Assembly: GCF_010501055.1 (NCBI RefSeq)
Contig: NZ_QVMO01000013.1
Span: forward strand, 1-64,000
Length of the DNA stretch: 64,000 nucleotides
Direction: 5' to 3'
Source of the DNA: Dysgonomonas sp. 521
Lineage (GTDB): Bacteria > Bacteroidota > Bacteroidia > Bacteroidales > Dysgonomonadaceae
The notes beneath the pieces are model-generated. The model had not been told where the DNA came from and did no database searches. It saw only the letters and a list, made by a program, of their open reading frames with translations. Below are positions 20,441-28,505 of this stretch, piece by piece. Both the position numbers and the translations under genes were made by a program. Positions within the stretch are counted from its first letter, which is position 1; every line of letters starts with the position of its first letter.

Positions 20441-21340
20441 ATGAGTAAAATATTAAACTTTGATACGATACACGACTACAATATGTTTCTTGGAATCGAA
20501 ACATTACATCCTTTGGTCAGCTCTATTGATTTTTCTCAGGTAGGAAAAGAGTATAGGCATATACGGAAAAGATATGGTTTCTATTTTATTTTCCTGAAAG
20601 ATGTACAGTGTGGTGATCTGATTTACGGACGTCATACATATGACTATCAGGAAGGAACGCTTGTCTTTATCGGGCCGGGACAAGTCGCAGGCAAGGACGA
20701 TACAGGTGAAACCTTCAAAATGCAAGGTTGGGGACTTTGTTTTCATTCCGATTTGCTTCGGGGAACTTCGCTCGGACAAAAAATGAAAGATTACACATTC
20801 TTCTCTTATGATTCAAATGAGTCTTTGCATATGTCAGAGCGTGAACGACAGATTATTGTGAAATGCTTTCAAGAAATACAAGAGGAATTAACACATGCTA
20901 TCGACAAGCATAGTAGATCAATCATCACTTCAAATATTGAAGTTTTTCTTAACCATTGCTTGCGTTTCTATGACCGTCAGTTTATTACTCGTGAAGACGT
21001 AAATAGGGATACATTGAGCCATTTTGAAAAGCTGCTTAATGACTATTTCGAATCGGACAAGCCTCAAACAATCGGCTTACCTTCGGTTCAGTACTTTGCA
21101 GATGAATTGCATTTGTCTGCTAATTATTTTGGAGACCTGATAAAAAAAGAAACCGGAAAATCAGCACAGGAATATGTTCACTTAAAAGTGATTGATAAGG
21201 CGAAAGACAAACTATATAATCCCGAAAAGTCTATAAATGAAATCGCTTACGAATTGGGATTTAAGTATCCACACCATTTCAGCCGAATGTTTAAGAAAGT
21301 GGTTGGGGCTTCTCCAACGGATTACAGGATGTTGAATTAA
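20441..21340 (+). CDS. AraC-family transcriptional regulator (copy 1)
   Basis: A 299-residue regulator with an N-terminal cupin-like sensor domain (about 20-180; QEGTLVFIGPGQVAG is typical) and a C-terminal AraC double helix-turn-helix (about 200-299). The second HTH is well conserved: SINEIAYELGFKYPHHFSRM followed by FKKVVGASPTDYR. It is divergent from the redox/hydrolase operon and separated from it by the TTACTG operator. From family knowledge, such regulators next to aldo/keto reductase and flavodoxin genes respond to reactive electrophiles or redox stress; the ligand here is unknown. It is followed 57 bp later by a close paralogue. Confidence 0.92.
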   Translation: MSKILNFDTIHDYNMFLGIETLHPLVSSIDFSQVGKEYRHIRKRYGFYFIFLKDVQCGDLIYGRHTYDYQEGTLVFIGPGQVAGKDDTGETFKMQGWGLCFHSDLLRGTSLGQKMKDYTFFSYDSNESLHMSERERQIIVKCFQEIQEELTHAIDKHSRSIITSNIEVFLNHCLRFYDRQFITREDVNRDTLSHFEKLLNDYFESDKPQTIGLPSVQYFADELHLSANYFGDLIKKETGKSAQEYVHLKVIDKAKDKLYNPEKSINEIAYELGFKYPHHFSRMFKKVVGASPTDYRMLN

Positions 21341-21361
21341 CGCTATTCAGAATAAAATACC

Positions 21362-21369
21362 TATTTTTG
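21362..21369 (+). promoter_or_regulatory. putative -7 promoter element of the second AraC gene
   Basis: TATTTTTG, the same octamer as before copy 1, lies 28 bp before the ATG at 21398. AAGGAGA just upstream of the ATG is a strong Shine-Dalgarno sequence by Bacteroidetes standards. No TTACTG box is present in this gap, so the second gene may be regulated differently. Confidence 0.42.
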
Positions 21370-21397
21370 CATAAATACAACTATTAAGGAGAATGAT

Positions 21398-22294
21398 ATG
21401 AGTACGATAATAAACATGGATACGATTCATGATTTCAACTCAGGACTTGGTGTTGAAACACTTCATCCTCTTATCAGTGTGGTAAATTTTGAGGAAGTAA
21501 AACCTGCTACTACTGTTCTCCGAAGATTCGGTTTTTATTACATTGTATTTAAAGGCGATAGTTGTGATGTTTTGAAGTATGGTCGGAATCAATATGACTA
21601 TCAGGAAGGAACACTAGTCTTTATTGCTCCGGGACAAGTTGCGGGTAACGAGAACGGCACAGAATTTATTCAATTAAATGGCTGGGGGCTTTGTTTTCAT
21701 CCAGATTTACTTCGTGGAACTACACTTGGACAAAAAATGAAGGATTATACCTTTTTTGCTTACGAATCAAATGAGTCTTTGCATATGTCAGAGCGTGAAC
21801 GACAAATTATCCTTGATTGTTTTCTTGAAATAAGGGAGGAATTAACGCAGAAAATCGACAAGCATACAAAATCAATCCTTATATCAAACCTCGAAGTTTT
21901 ACTTAATCACTGTTTGCGCTTTTACGACCGTCAGTTCATTACTCGTGGAGAAGCAAATAAAGACATATTATCTCGTTTTGAACAGCTATTAGATAATTAT
22001 TTTGACTCGGAAAAACCTCAAATTAATGGTTTACCATCGGTTCAATATTTTGCAGATCAACTACATTTATCAGCAAACTATTTTGGAGATTTGATAAAAA
22101 AGGAAACCGGAAAATCAGCACAGGAGTATATACAGTTAAAAACAATAGACAAAGCAAAGGACAAACTATACAATCCTGAAAAATCCGTTAATGAAGTTGC
22201 TTACGAATTAGGTTTTAAGTATCCGCACCACTTTAGCCGGATGTTTAAAAAAGTGGTGGGTAGCTCACCAACAGATTACAGGATGATGACTTAA
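21398..22294 (+). CDS. AraC-family transcriptional regulator (copy 2)
   Basis: A 298-residue paralogue of the preceding gene. The C-terminal half is nearly identical (ASANYFGDLIKKETGKSAQE-type region, SVNEVAYELGFKYPHHFSRM), while the sensor domain is more diverged (ISVVNFEEVKPATTVLRRFG). This pattern suggests a tandem duplication in which DNA recognition is kept but the signal differs. Both proteins probably bind the TTACTG operator, as competitors or as heterodimers. Downstream, 242 bp of non-coding AT-rich sequence leads to the integration module. Confidence 0.92.
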   Translation: MSTIINMDTIHDFNSGLGVETLHPLISVVNFEEVKPATTVLRRFGFYYIVFKGDSCDVLKYGRNQYDYQEGTLVFIAPGQVAGNENGTEFIQLNGWGLCFHPDLLRGTTLGQKMKDYTFFAYESNESLHMSERERQIILDCFLEIREELTQKIDKHTKSILISNLEVLLNHCLRFYDRQFITRGEANKDILSRFEQLLDNYFDSEKPQINGLPSVQYFADQLHLSANYFGDLIKKETGKSAQEYIQLKTIDKAKDKLYNPEKSVNEVAYELGFKYPHHFSRMFKKVVGSSPTDYRMMT

Positions 22295-22536
22295 TACTCC
22301 TACGCTAAGTGTCTCAATGGCAGTATTATATCCCAATAGGCTTTCGCCATAGCCCTAATACCATTGTAGAAACATATAAAGAAACAAGAAATTAAATCAA
22401 ATTTTAGTGCTAATCATTACAAATAAATAAGCAAGTACTACCATCTGACTGCCAACTTATACCACCGACTCCACATCCCTTATTTTTCTAATTTATTTCG
22501 CTTTCCTTTGCATTCCTATATTTAAGAAGAAGCAAT

Positions 22537-22821
22537 ATGGAAATCAGAATGATTGAAGGAAAAACTTTCGAGAAGCTAAAATTGTGCATCATTGATCTGT
22601 TGGCACAGCTCGATACATTGCATGCTGAGCCTGATAATGGTTGGTTAGATAATCAAGCTGTTTGCCGGATTCTCAGTATCAGCAAACGTTCGCTCCAAAC
22701 ATTTAGAGATAAAGGATTAATCCCTTATTCCCAAATCGGGCATAAATGTTTCTACAAACAGGAAGACGTGAAAGAGTTTCTCGAAAGAAACCGGGTTGAG
22801 GTATTAAAAAAGCATGAATAA
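22537..22821 (+). CDS. excisionase-like helix-turn-helix protein
   Basis: A 94-residue protein with a MerR/Xis-type winged HTH in its second half: WLDNQAVCRILSISKRSLQT, then FRDKGLIPYSQIGHKCFY and KQEDVKEFLE. The N-terminal helix (about 1-30) is typical of Bacteroides mobile-element HTH proteins. Its stop codon overlaps the next start by one base (TAATG), so the two are translationally coupled. Likely role: recombination directionality or regulation of excision. Confidence 0.8.
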   Translation: MEIRMIEGKTFEKLKLCIIDLLAQLDTLHAEPDNGWLDNQAVCRILSISKRSLQTFRDKGLIPYSQIGHKCFYKQEDVKEFLERNRVEVLKKHE

Positions 22822-23132
22822 TGAATATAGATGATGTTTTGGATTCCCGTTCGCCGGAAATTAACGAACTGTTTTCCGCTATACGGATTGGCTGTAATAA
22901 GGTTTTCAATTACAAGAAATTACGGAAACCGACATTGCTTGGAGAAACCTTCCTTACCAATAAAGAAGTTTGTATACTTTTGGGATTGGGATTAAGGACT
23001 TTGCAGGATTATCGTGAACGGGGGCATCTTGCTTACTATAAGATAGAGGGCAAAATCCTCTATAAACTCTCGGATGTGCTTCAAATGCTTGAAAATAACT
23101 ATTTTGATGTATGGAAGAGAAAGCAATTATAA
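22821..23132 (+). CDS. excisionase-like helix-turn-helix protein
   Basis: A 103-residue protein with the same HTH type as its neighbour: FLTNKEVCILLGLGLRTLQD, YRERGHLAYYKIEGKILYKL and SDVLQMLENN. The first 45 residues differ from the upstream protein. The start codon overlaps the previous stop. Pairs of such small proteins precede the excision genes of Bacteroides conjugative and mobilizable transposons. It converges on the RhuM-like gene across the iteron region. Confidence 0.8.
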   Translation: MNIDDVLDSRSPEINELFSAIRIGCNKVFNYKKLRKPTLLGETFLTNKEVCILLGLGLRTLQDYRERGHLAYYKIEGKILYKLSDVLQMLENNYFDVWKRKQL

Positions 23133-23133
23133 C

Positions 23134-23212
23134 AACACTAAGTGTTAAGGATTGCAACATTAAACCTTAGAGGCTCTAAAGTTAAACCTTAAAGCCCCTA
23201 ACATTAAACCTT
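23134..23212. repeat. palindrome plus three 22-bp-spaced TTAAACCTT iterons
   Basis: Between convergent genes, AACACT-A-AGTGTT forms a palindrome (23134-23146). It is followed by TTAAACCTT at 23160, 23182 and 23204, exactly 22 bp apart. The spacer after each box is similar (AGAGGCTCTAA, AAAGCCCCTAA). Regular two-turn spacing suggests protein-binding sites, perhaps arm-type or excisionase sites of the recombination system. Confidence 0.6.
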
Positions 23213-23229
23213 GCAAATTTTAACGATAT

Positions 23230-23637
23230 TCAGTTCAATCTAAAGTTTTCTCCAATATCGGGAAATGGAATATCAAAGCTCCTCATCTTGGAAAGCTGTT
23301 CGACAAACCACATCCGTAACGTTCGTGCTTCGGGAGTTTCTAACCGGAAAGCCAACGTAATAACAACAGTCAGATTTACTGCCGTAATATCATAACTGAT
23401 GCGCCTGCCTCCGGCTATAATATGGTATTTGCAGGTTTCCTCTATCCGAAGCATATTTTTTTCAAATATCTCTCCGATACAGCGGTCAATATCCTTCATA
23501 TAGCATCCGAAGAGTTGACAAAGTTCATTCCTATTCATCCAAATGGTGCTGTTTACAGGCTTGAAAACAACCTCCATTTTGTTGTTGCCACCAACTCTGA
23601 TTGCTAGCAAACCGTTGTCGTTATCTATCTTTTTCAT
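23230..23637 (-). CDS. short RhuM-like protein
   Basis: A 135-residue cytoplasmic protein. The segments STIWMNRNELCQLFGCYMKD, IDRCIGEIFEKNML and YDITAVNLTVVITLAFRLET resemble the N-terminal DNA-binding-like part of the RhuM/virulence-protein family, which usually runs to 300 or more residues. It is therefore a short form. Its start overlaps the end of the recombinase gene by 4 bp, so the pair is cotranslated. Function unknown; linkage to integrases is common in Bacteroidetes elements. Confidence 0.62.
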   Translation of the reverse strand: MKKIDNDNGLLAIRVGGNNKMEVVFKPVNSTIWMNRNELCQLFGCYMKDIDRCIGEIFEKNMLRIEETCKYHIIAGGRRISYDITAVNLTVVITLAFRLETPEARTLRMWFVEQLSKMRSFDIPFPDIGENFRLN

Positions 23638-24938
23638 ATCGCTTCCTCCAATTTAAGTTTTCTAAATTCGGTATTATTTTTCTCAAATTCAAGTAATTCC
23701 TCTGTTTTCTTTTCTGCACCCGGCAGTTGGTATTTACTACCGATGCGGGTTTCCAATAGTTTCATATCTTCGTCCATCTTCATATTGGTTACTTCCGCAT
23801 AAATCTGGGTAGTTTTGATGCTCCGATGCCCCATCGTCCGGCTCAACGTTTCAATCGGAATGCCGTTCGAGAGGCAGATAGTCGTTGCCCAACTGTGTCT
23901 TCCTTGATGGAATGTCAGCGGTGTCTTAAATTGATAGAACTCTTGAAGTGTCGTTAAGTGTTTGTTCATCGTACCATAACAAAAGAAATCAAAGACCTTA
24001 TCCGTATTCTTCTTTCCTTTGAAGTTCTCAATAATGAACAATGGTATGTCTAACAGTGGAATATGGCATTCAGTCGTTGTCTTCGTCCTTTCTTTATAAA
24101 TCCATTTATATCCGCTTTTGTCCGTTCTGATATCAGACCACTTCAAATTATAAATATCTGCGTAAGCTAATCCGGTAAAGACTGAAAAAATGAATAAATT
24201 TCGCACCTTATTTACATTCTTCACGGGATGAGGTTTTGCCAATATCGCATTCAAATCTTCCCTCGGAATCCAACGGCGAGAAGACTTTCTTCCATCGGCA
24301 TAGAATCGTCGGACGGGATTACGATAGATTATTTCCTTATTAACTGCACGTTCGATTGTATGTTTCAAGAAACGAACATAATTCTGAATGGAATAAGTTG
24401 AGAAATTACGGACAGTAAGCAGATAGAAGTGATAATCTTCCATGAACTGTTTATTGATTCGGGAGAACTCAACGTCATCAACACCATATTTATACTTTAG
24501 GAAATCACGGATAACATTGTACGCATTCCCATATCTGTAGTAGGTTTTTTGGGCGTGGGTAATCCCGATACCATTTTTTATTTCTTCTTTCATCAGGTCA
24601 AATTCTTTCAGGAGCGTAACCTCATTCGTTCCTATACCTTGAATGGTGTTTTTGATGCCATCAGCCGTAACATATCCACTGCGTTCAATGTCTTTTTGGT
24701 AAGACAGTCCTATTTCCCTTTTCAGTTCATCCAACCGGAGATTGATACGTCTGCATTCGTTCCCTTTTCCCGAACAGCAGCCCTCTTTTGGATTCCAGAA
24801 TTTTGGTTCGATTTCTTCTTTTGCACTATACTGAACGACTTTCCCGTCAATAGTAATACGTCCCATGATTGGGCATTTACCGTTTTTCTTTATTTTCTGT
24901 CGGTTGATGTAGAATAATATCTTGAATGTACTTCTCAT
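23634..24938 (-). CDS. tyrosine recombinase/integrase
   Basis: A 434-residue phage-type integrase. It has an N-terminal Arm-binding region (about 1-95, zinc-free, with the KNGKCPIMGRITIDGK start typical of Bacteroidetes), a SAM-like core-binding domain (about 105-215) and a catalytic domain (about 220-400). Catalytic box: HQGRHSWAT (HxxR), then LSRTMGHRSIKTTQIYAEV with the nucleophile Tyr. The position of Arg I reads TGLAYADI, lacking the usual Arg, a known trait of some Bacteroidetes integrases such as IntDOT. It is 12 bp downstream of a second recombinase gene. Confidence 0.92.
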   Translation of the reverse strand: MRSTFKILFYINRQKIKKNGKCPIMGRITIDGKVVQYSAKEEIEPKFWNPKEGCCSGKGNECRRINLRLDELKREIGLSYQKDIERSGYVTADGIKNTIQGIGTNEVTLLKEFDLMKEEIKNGIGITHAQKTYYRYGNAYNVIRDFLKYKYGVDDVEFSRINKQFMEDYHFYLLTVRNFSTYSIQNYVRFLKHTIERAVNKEIIYRNPVRRFYADGRKSSRRWIPREDLNAILAKPHPVKNVNKVRNLFIFSVFTGLAYADIYNLKWSDIRTDKSGYKWIYKERTKTTTECHIPLLDIPLFIIENFKGKKNTDKVFDFFCYGTMNKHLTTLQEFYQFKTPLTFHQGRHSWATTICLSNGIPIETLSRTMGHRSIKTTQIYAEVTNMKMDEDMKLLETRIGSKYQLPGAEKKTEELLEFEKNNTEFRKLKLEEAI

Positions 24939-24950
24939 TTCTTTATTGTA

Positions 24951-26183
24951 TTAGTTGATTAGAATATATTTGCCGTTGATTTTCTCGGATAATACCAGAA
25001 TATCTTTCAGTATTTTATCTGTTGATACTTCTGCGTAAGTTTGAGTTGTCGTAATATCCTGATGTCCCAGCATTTTACTGACCGTCTCAATCGGAACTCC
25101 CTCCGACAGTGTAATAAGAGAAGCAAACGTATGGCGGCTCATGTGGTAGGAGAGATTCCGCCCCAACTTGCATTGCCTGTCAATCTTTTTAAGATGATTG
25201 AGAACGGTTTGGTACTGTGGAACAGGAAATACCTTTCCATCCGTTCTATGGTTTCTATACTTTTCAATCAAGGAAAGGAGGATTTCCATTAAACGGATAT
25301 TGGATGCGCTACCTGTCTTTTGGCGATGAGTCATTATCCAATAGCTTCCGTCTTCCTGCTTGACGATGTTTTCATACGTTAGATTTTTAACATCTATGTA
25401 AGCCAACCCACAAAAGGTGGAGAAAACGAATATATCGCGGACAATCATCGTCGTTTCATTGTCAAATTCCTCTACCATGATCTTCTCCAAATCTTCCCGA
25501 CTGATATTGCGATGTTTTATTGTAGAGGATTCCAATTCATAGGAAAAGAAAGGGTCTTTACCTATTATACCTTCATCAATAGCTTCGGATATAGCTTCGC
25601 GCATTCGACAAACAGCAAAACTGGTTGTATTGATAGCTAATTTCCGAGTAACACGGAGATAATGGACATATTCTTCAATAAAGGAATACTTCAAGGCTTT
25701 GAAGGAAATATCATTCAATTTGTACTTCGTTTGGAGGAATGCGACCAATAAAGAATGGTAATGCTTGTAGCTTGTCAAGGTGCTTAATGCTCTATCCTTT
25801 CCTACACGGGCAGCAAGTTTCTCATTCATTTTAGCCATATAAGCACAAAGAGACTCCTGCGCTTCTGCAATACCTTGTACGATGATTTTCAAATCGATTG
25901 CCGTAAAGTCTTTCCCGAGACGTTTCTCCTCATTATAGCGGGAGTAGATGAGTAAGTTTACCTTTTCGATTTTCCTGTTCACATCGTTGGCAAATCCGCT
26001 TTTCCCTTTAAGTCTTCCGGCTTTAGCATCCCACAATTCGACATCGGCATCAATCTTTAAGCTGAATTGAGCCATTGTTTTTCCGACATGGATTCGTCCC
26101 ATGACGGGACAAAGACCGTTTTTCTTTCTCTGTTTTTTTTTGAGGTAAAAAAGCACCTTCAGTTCATTTGTCATAACACTCAT
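24951..26183 (-). CDS. tyrosine recombinase/integrase
   Basis: A 410-residue integrase related to its neighbour. The N-terminal arm domain begins RKKNGLCPVMGRIHVGK; the catalytic domain includes TFCGLAYIDVKNL (Arg I position is Ala), HMSRHTFAS (HxxR) and VSKMLGHQDITTTQTYAEV with the nucleophile Tyr. Two different recombinases in tandem may act as a pair, as in some mobilizable transposons. Upstream is a non-coding stretch with two GAGTTAT boxes (26211 and 26220). Confidence 0.92.
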   Translation of the reverse strand: MSVMTNELKVLFYLKKKQRKKNGLCPVMGRIHVGKTMAQFSLKIDADVELWDAKAGRLKGKSGFANDVNRKIEKVNLLIYSRYNEEKRLGKDFTAIDLKIIVQGIAEAQESLCAYMAKMNEKLAARVGKDRALSTLTSYKHYHSLLVAFLQTKYKLNDISFKALKYSFIEEYVHYLRVTRKLAINTTSFAVCRMREAISEAIDEGIIGKDPFFSYELESSTIKHRNISREDLEKIMVEEFDNETTMIVRDIFVFSTFCGLAYIDVKNLTYENIVKQEDGSYWIMTHRQKTGSASNIRLMEILLSLIEKYRNHRTDGKVFPVPQYQTVLNHLKKIDRQCKLGRNLSYHMSRHTFASLITLSEGVPIETVSKMLGHQDITTTQTYAEVSTDKILKDILVLSEKINGKYILIN

Positions 26184-26688
26184 TTTTAAGTTTTAAAATT
26201 ACTTTCAAATGAGTTATTTGAGTTATGAAAAATGAGCGGTCTGCTATCAATGAGCCAAGCGTAGAAGTTATTTCGATACGAATCGCTCAGATTTGCACAA
26301 TCAGTTATATTCCAACTTAATAGATAGCATTTTGCCGTATTCTGCACCACCCAAAACAGGTAATGACTTGGTAACGGAAAGGCAACGAAAACAACTGTTT
26401 TTTGCGTTTTTCAGGTTAAGACAGTTTCGGACAACCTCTGCCTATAAGACTAAATATCAACGGGTTCATCCTTTTTCGCATTTAATCACTTTTTTGCAGA
26501 ATTATGGTCTCAAAGGTATCAGTTTTTTACAATACACGCAACTTTTTAGTAGCTGGTAGTAATAAGATTTTAGGGCAGTTAATATGTGATTGGATCTCAT
26601 AACTGTTCATAGTGCGATATAATAAGATAATTTTCCTGAAAGAACATAACAATATAAGAAGAAGCTGCCAGATACTTTTCAAAATAAG
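26184..26688. other. non-coding flank of the integration module
   Basis: About 500 bp with no gene I can support; an 88-codon open frame at 26293-26559 has no family resemblance or clear ribosome binding site. Two direct GAGTTAT boxes (26211-26217, 26220-26226) lie just before the recombinase gene. An attachment site could be here but I cannot point to its duplicate. Confidence 0.5.
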
Positions 26689-26732
26689 ATGTCTCAAAAG
26701 CTTGCTCTTTTGAGAACAGGCTTTTGAGACAT
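26689..26732 (-). terminator. three-armed hairpin downstream of the DUF1080 gene
   Basis: ATGTCTCAAAAGC (26689-26701) pairs perfectly with GCTTTTGAGACAT (26720-26732). A middle arm, CTCTTTTGAG (26705-26714), can pair with the first arm instead, so two exclusive hairpins are possible. It sits just after the stop of the 26751-28040 gene and may terminate it. The arms share GTCTCAAAAG with the ends of the repeat at 28359-28491. Confidence 0.5.
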
Positions 26733-26750
26733 CGTTCATATATGACTTTA

Positions 26751-28040
26751 TTACAGAGTCTTGAGCTTAAGGTTGCGCCACAATACCTTTATACCGCCGC
26801 CATCGTGTATCTGCAAAGCGATGCGGCCTTGTCCCGCGCCTATCTTTTCATCCTCGAAGTTGACCATTTCCTGTCCGTTGAGCCATGTTGTTACTTTGTC
26901 ACCCTGAACCAGAATGCGCATAGTGTTCCAGTCGCCTACCTTGAGGAACTCCTCTTTCTCTTTAGGGACTTGGATTAGCCAGCCTCTGCCGTACGATTCG
27001 TAGATGCCGCCTGTGCCATGTCCTTTAGGGGCTACTTCTACCTGCCAGCCATTCACTTTCACACCTTCTTCGACGAATGAGCGGATGAATACGCCTGAGT
27101 TGCCGTCAGCTTCCTGCTTGAACTCTACAGTCAGGTCGAAGTTGTTATAGTACTCGCGTGTAGCCAGGTAGCCATATTGTTTATCCGGGCCGCTCTCACA
27201 TACCAGAAGTCCGTCTTTTACATACCATTTTTCGGTACCATACGCATCCCAGCCTTTCAGGTCTGTTTCGTTAAAGAGGTTCACTTCTTTCGATTTGAAA
27301 GGCAGTTCCTTGATCTTTATATTGCGGAAGGATGCCGGATAGCCATGATCTTGAAGGCAAAGTACGCCTTTCTTTGCTAATCCGTATTCCGGAGAGTCTT
27401 TCCATTTACCATTCGCTTTACGTTCGAACCAGTCGTCAGACCAAGCTTCGAATTCTAGTATCTTTACACCGTTCAGCCAATGTTCTACGTGGCCGTTGTC
27501 AAATACAATCCTGGAGTTGTTCCATTCCCCCTGCGGATTGACCTTAATCTTAGCCGTATCAGGGATATACATTGCATAGTCAGCACCTAAGTCCTGCCAT
27601 GCTTCCAGTTTTTCCGGGAAGTTGGGCGTGTCTATCAACTGGTACTCAGGGCCGGTAACATAAGGCACTTTATATTGAGGCCTTTCCACCACATGGTATA
27701 GCATACCGCTGTTTCCTCCTTTAGACAATTTCCAGTCCCACGATAGCTCAAAGTTCTCATACTGCTTATCGGTAACGATATAGCCGCTGGCATCGCTGCC
27801 GTCGCCTTTAGCCTGAATACATCCGTCAACTACATGCCAAGGCTCAGTCAGCGCAGTGCCGTTGTAGTCACGCCAGCCATTCAGGGTTTCTCCGTCAAAT
27901 AAAAGTTGCCAACCTTCTTGCTTTTCCTTTTCGGTAAGGGTATTGGGCTTTTCCCCTTCACAGGCAGTAAAAGATACTGCCATAATCGAACACAATACCA
28001 ATAAACTTTTGAGTGTTAGTTTTTTAATCGTGAACATCAT
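26751..28040 (-). CDS. lipoprotein with two DUF1080 (3-keto-disaccharide hydrolase-like) domains
   Basis: A 429-residue lipoprotein: lipobox VSFTAC (Cys27) then EGEKPN. It has two LamG-like concanavalin-fold domains of about 190 residues each. Unit one starts WQLLFDGETLNGWRDYNG and unit two NLFNETDLKGWDAYGTEKW. Each contains an NSGM/NSGV segment and a closing HDGG or HDHG. Single DUF1080 domains hydrolyse 3-keto-glycosides in Bacteroidetes; whether both units are active cannot be seen. ATG codons at 28040 and 28037 are both possible starts. It is monocistronic, with its own promoter at 28078-28085. Confidence 0.88.
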   Translation of the reverse strand: MMFTIKKLTLKSLLVLCSIMAVSFTACEGEKPNTLTEKEKQEGWQLLFDGETLNGWRDYNGTALTEPWHVVDGCIQAKGDGSDASGYIVTDKQYENFELSWDWKLSKGGNSGMLYHVVERPQYKVPYVTGPEYQLIDTPNFPEKLEAWQDLGADYAMYIPDTAKIKVNPQGEWNNSRIVFDNGHVEHWLNGVKILEFEAWSDDWFERKANGKWKDSPEYGLAKKGVLCLQDHGYPASFRNIKIKELPFKSKEVNLFNETDLKGWDAYGTEKWYVKDGLLVCESGPDKQYGYLATREYYNNFDLTVEFKQEADGNSGVFIRSFVEEGVKVNGWQVEVAPKGHGTGGIYESYGRGWLIQVPKEKEEFLKVGDWNTMRILVQGDKVTTWLNGQEMVNFEDEKIGAGQGRIALQIHDGGGIKVLWRNLKLKTL

Positions 28041-28077
28041 ATTTGATTTAGGTTTGTAAAAAAATAAAATTTATTGG

Positions 28078-28085
28078 CAAAGATA
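28078..28085 (-). promoter_or_regulatory. putative -7 promoter element of the DUF1080 gene
   Basis: The minus strand reads TATCTTTG, a full match to TAnnTTTG, about 38 bp before the start codon. The same octamer is found before the namZ gene at 39946-39953 and before the kinase gene at 60046-60053. Confidence 0.55.
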
Positions 28086-28143
28086 ATGAAAAAGTTGTTA
28101 TATATACCCCGGCAAAACTGTATTTATGTATGTTTTTAACATA

Positions 28144-28356
28144 GTAACTGTTTAAATTTTATACGAATATTTTATTATACCTTTTTCTTCGTTCATTTTT
28201 AGTCTGTTTTCGGCTGTTTTTTCCTTTCTCTCAACTCAAATAGCCCGCTATTATCGTTTCGAGGAAGAACCAACGGTCACAGGAGCGAAGCGTATGTAAA
28301 AAAAGCATCTCTAAAACATCTCTAAAAATTTGAACGAATAAAATTTAAATAGTTAC
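28144..28356. mobile_element. short inverted-repeat element A, copy 1 (213 bp)
   Basis: Ends GTAACTGTTTAAATTTTAT and ATAAAATTTAAATAGTTAC are imperfect inverted repeats. The interior (CAACGGTCACAGGAGCGAAG) matches, in opposite orientation, the 183-bp copy at 55496-55678. There is no coding capacity. It separates the DUF1080 promoter from the next repeat. Confidence 0.75.
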
Positions 28357-28358
28357 TT

Positions 28359-28491
28359 AGAGTCTGTCTCAAAAGTAAAAAAAGAGTAATTGTCATTGCG
28401 GGATTGACCCCGCAATCCCCTCATAATCAAGGTTTACTTCTTGAGGGATTCCGTGTAAAGCACGGAATGACAGACTTTTGAGACAGCCTCT
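28359..28491. repeat. 133-bp palindromic repeat E
   Basis: Outer arms AGAGTCTGTCTCAAAAGT (28359-28376) and ACTTTTGAGACAGCCTCT (28474-28491) are inverted repeats. Inside are two hairpins, TTGCGGG/CCCGCAA and ATTCCGTG/CACGGAAT. It begins 2 bp after repeat A and ends 14 bp before the murQ stop codon, so it may also terminate murQ transcription. GTCTCAAAAG-type ends are seen at the 26689 hairpin too. Confidence 0.7.
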
Positions 28492-28505
28492 TCTGCTATT
28501 GAAAT

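Larger units (their letters stand above)
22537..26183. mobile_element. integration/excision module of an integrative element (probably remnant)
   Basis: Five genes in 3.6 kb make a recognisable Bacteroidetes integration module: two small HTH proteins on the plus strand, and a RhuM-like protein and two tyrosine recombinases on the minus strand. No conjugation, mobilisation, replication or cargo genes are in the window, and I could not identify att duplications at either side. The module could be the end of an element whose body was lost. The flanks are different functional regions, which fits an insertion between them. Confidence 0.65.

Noticed and set aside
26293..26559. An 88-codon open frame beside the recombinases
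   Set aside because: No motif, no ribosome binding site, composition unlike neighbours; probably chance.
22295..26750. att-site direct repeats bounding the integration module
   Set aside because: I compared both flanks by eye and found no convincing duplication; a k-mer comparison would be needed.
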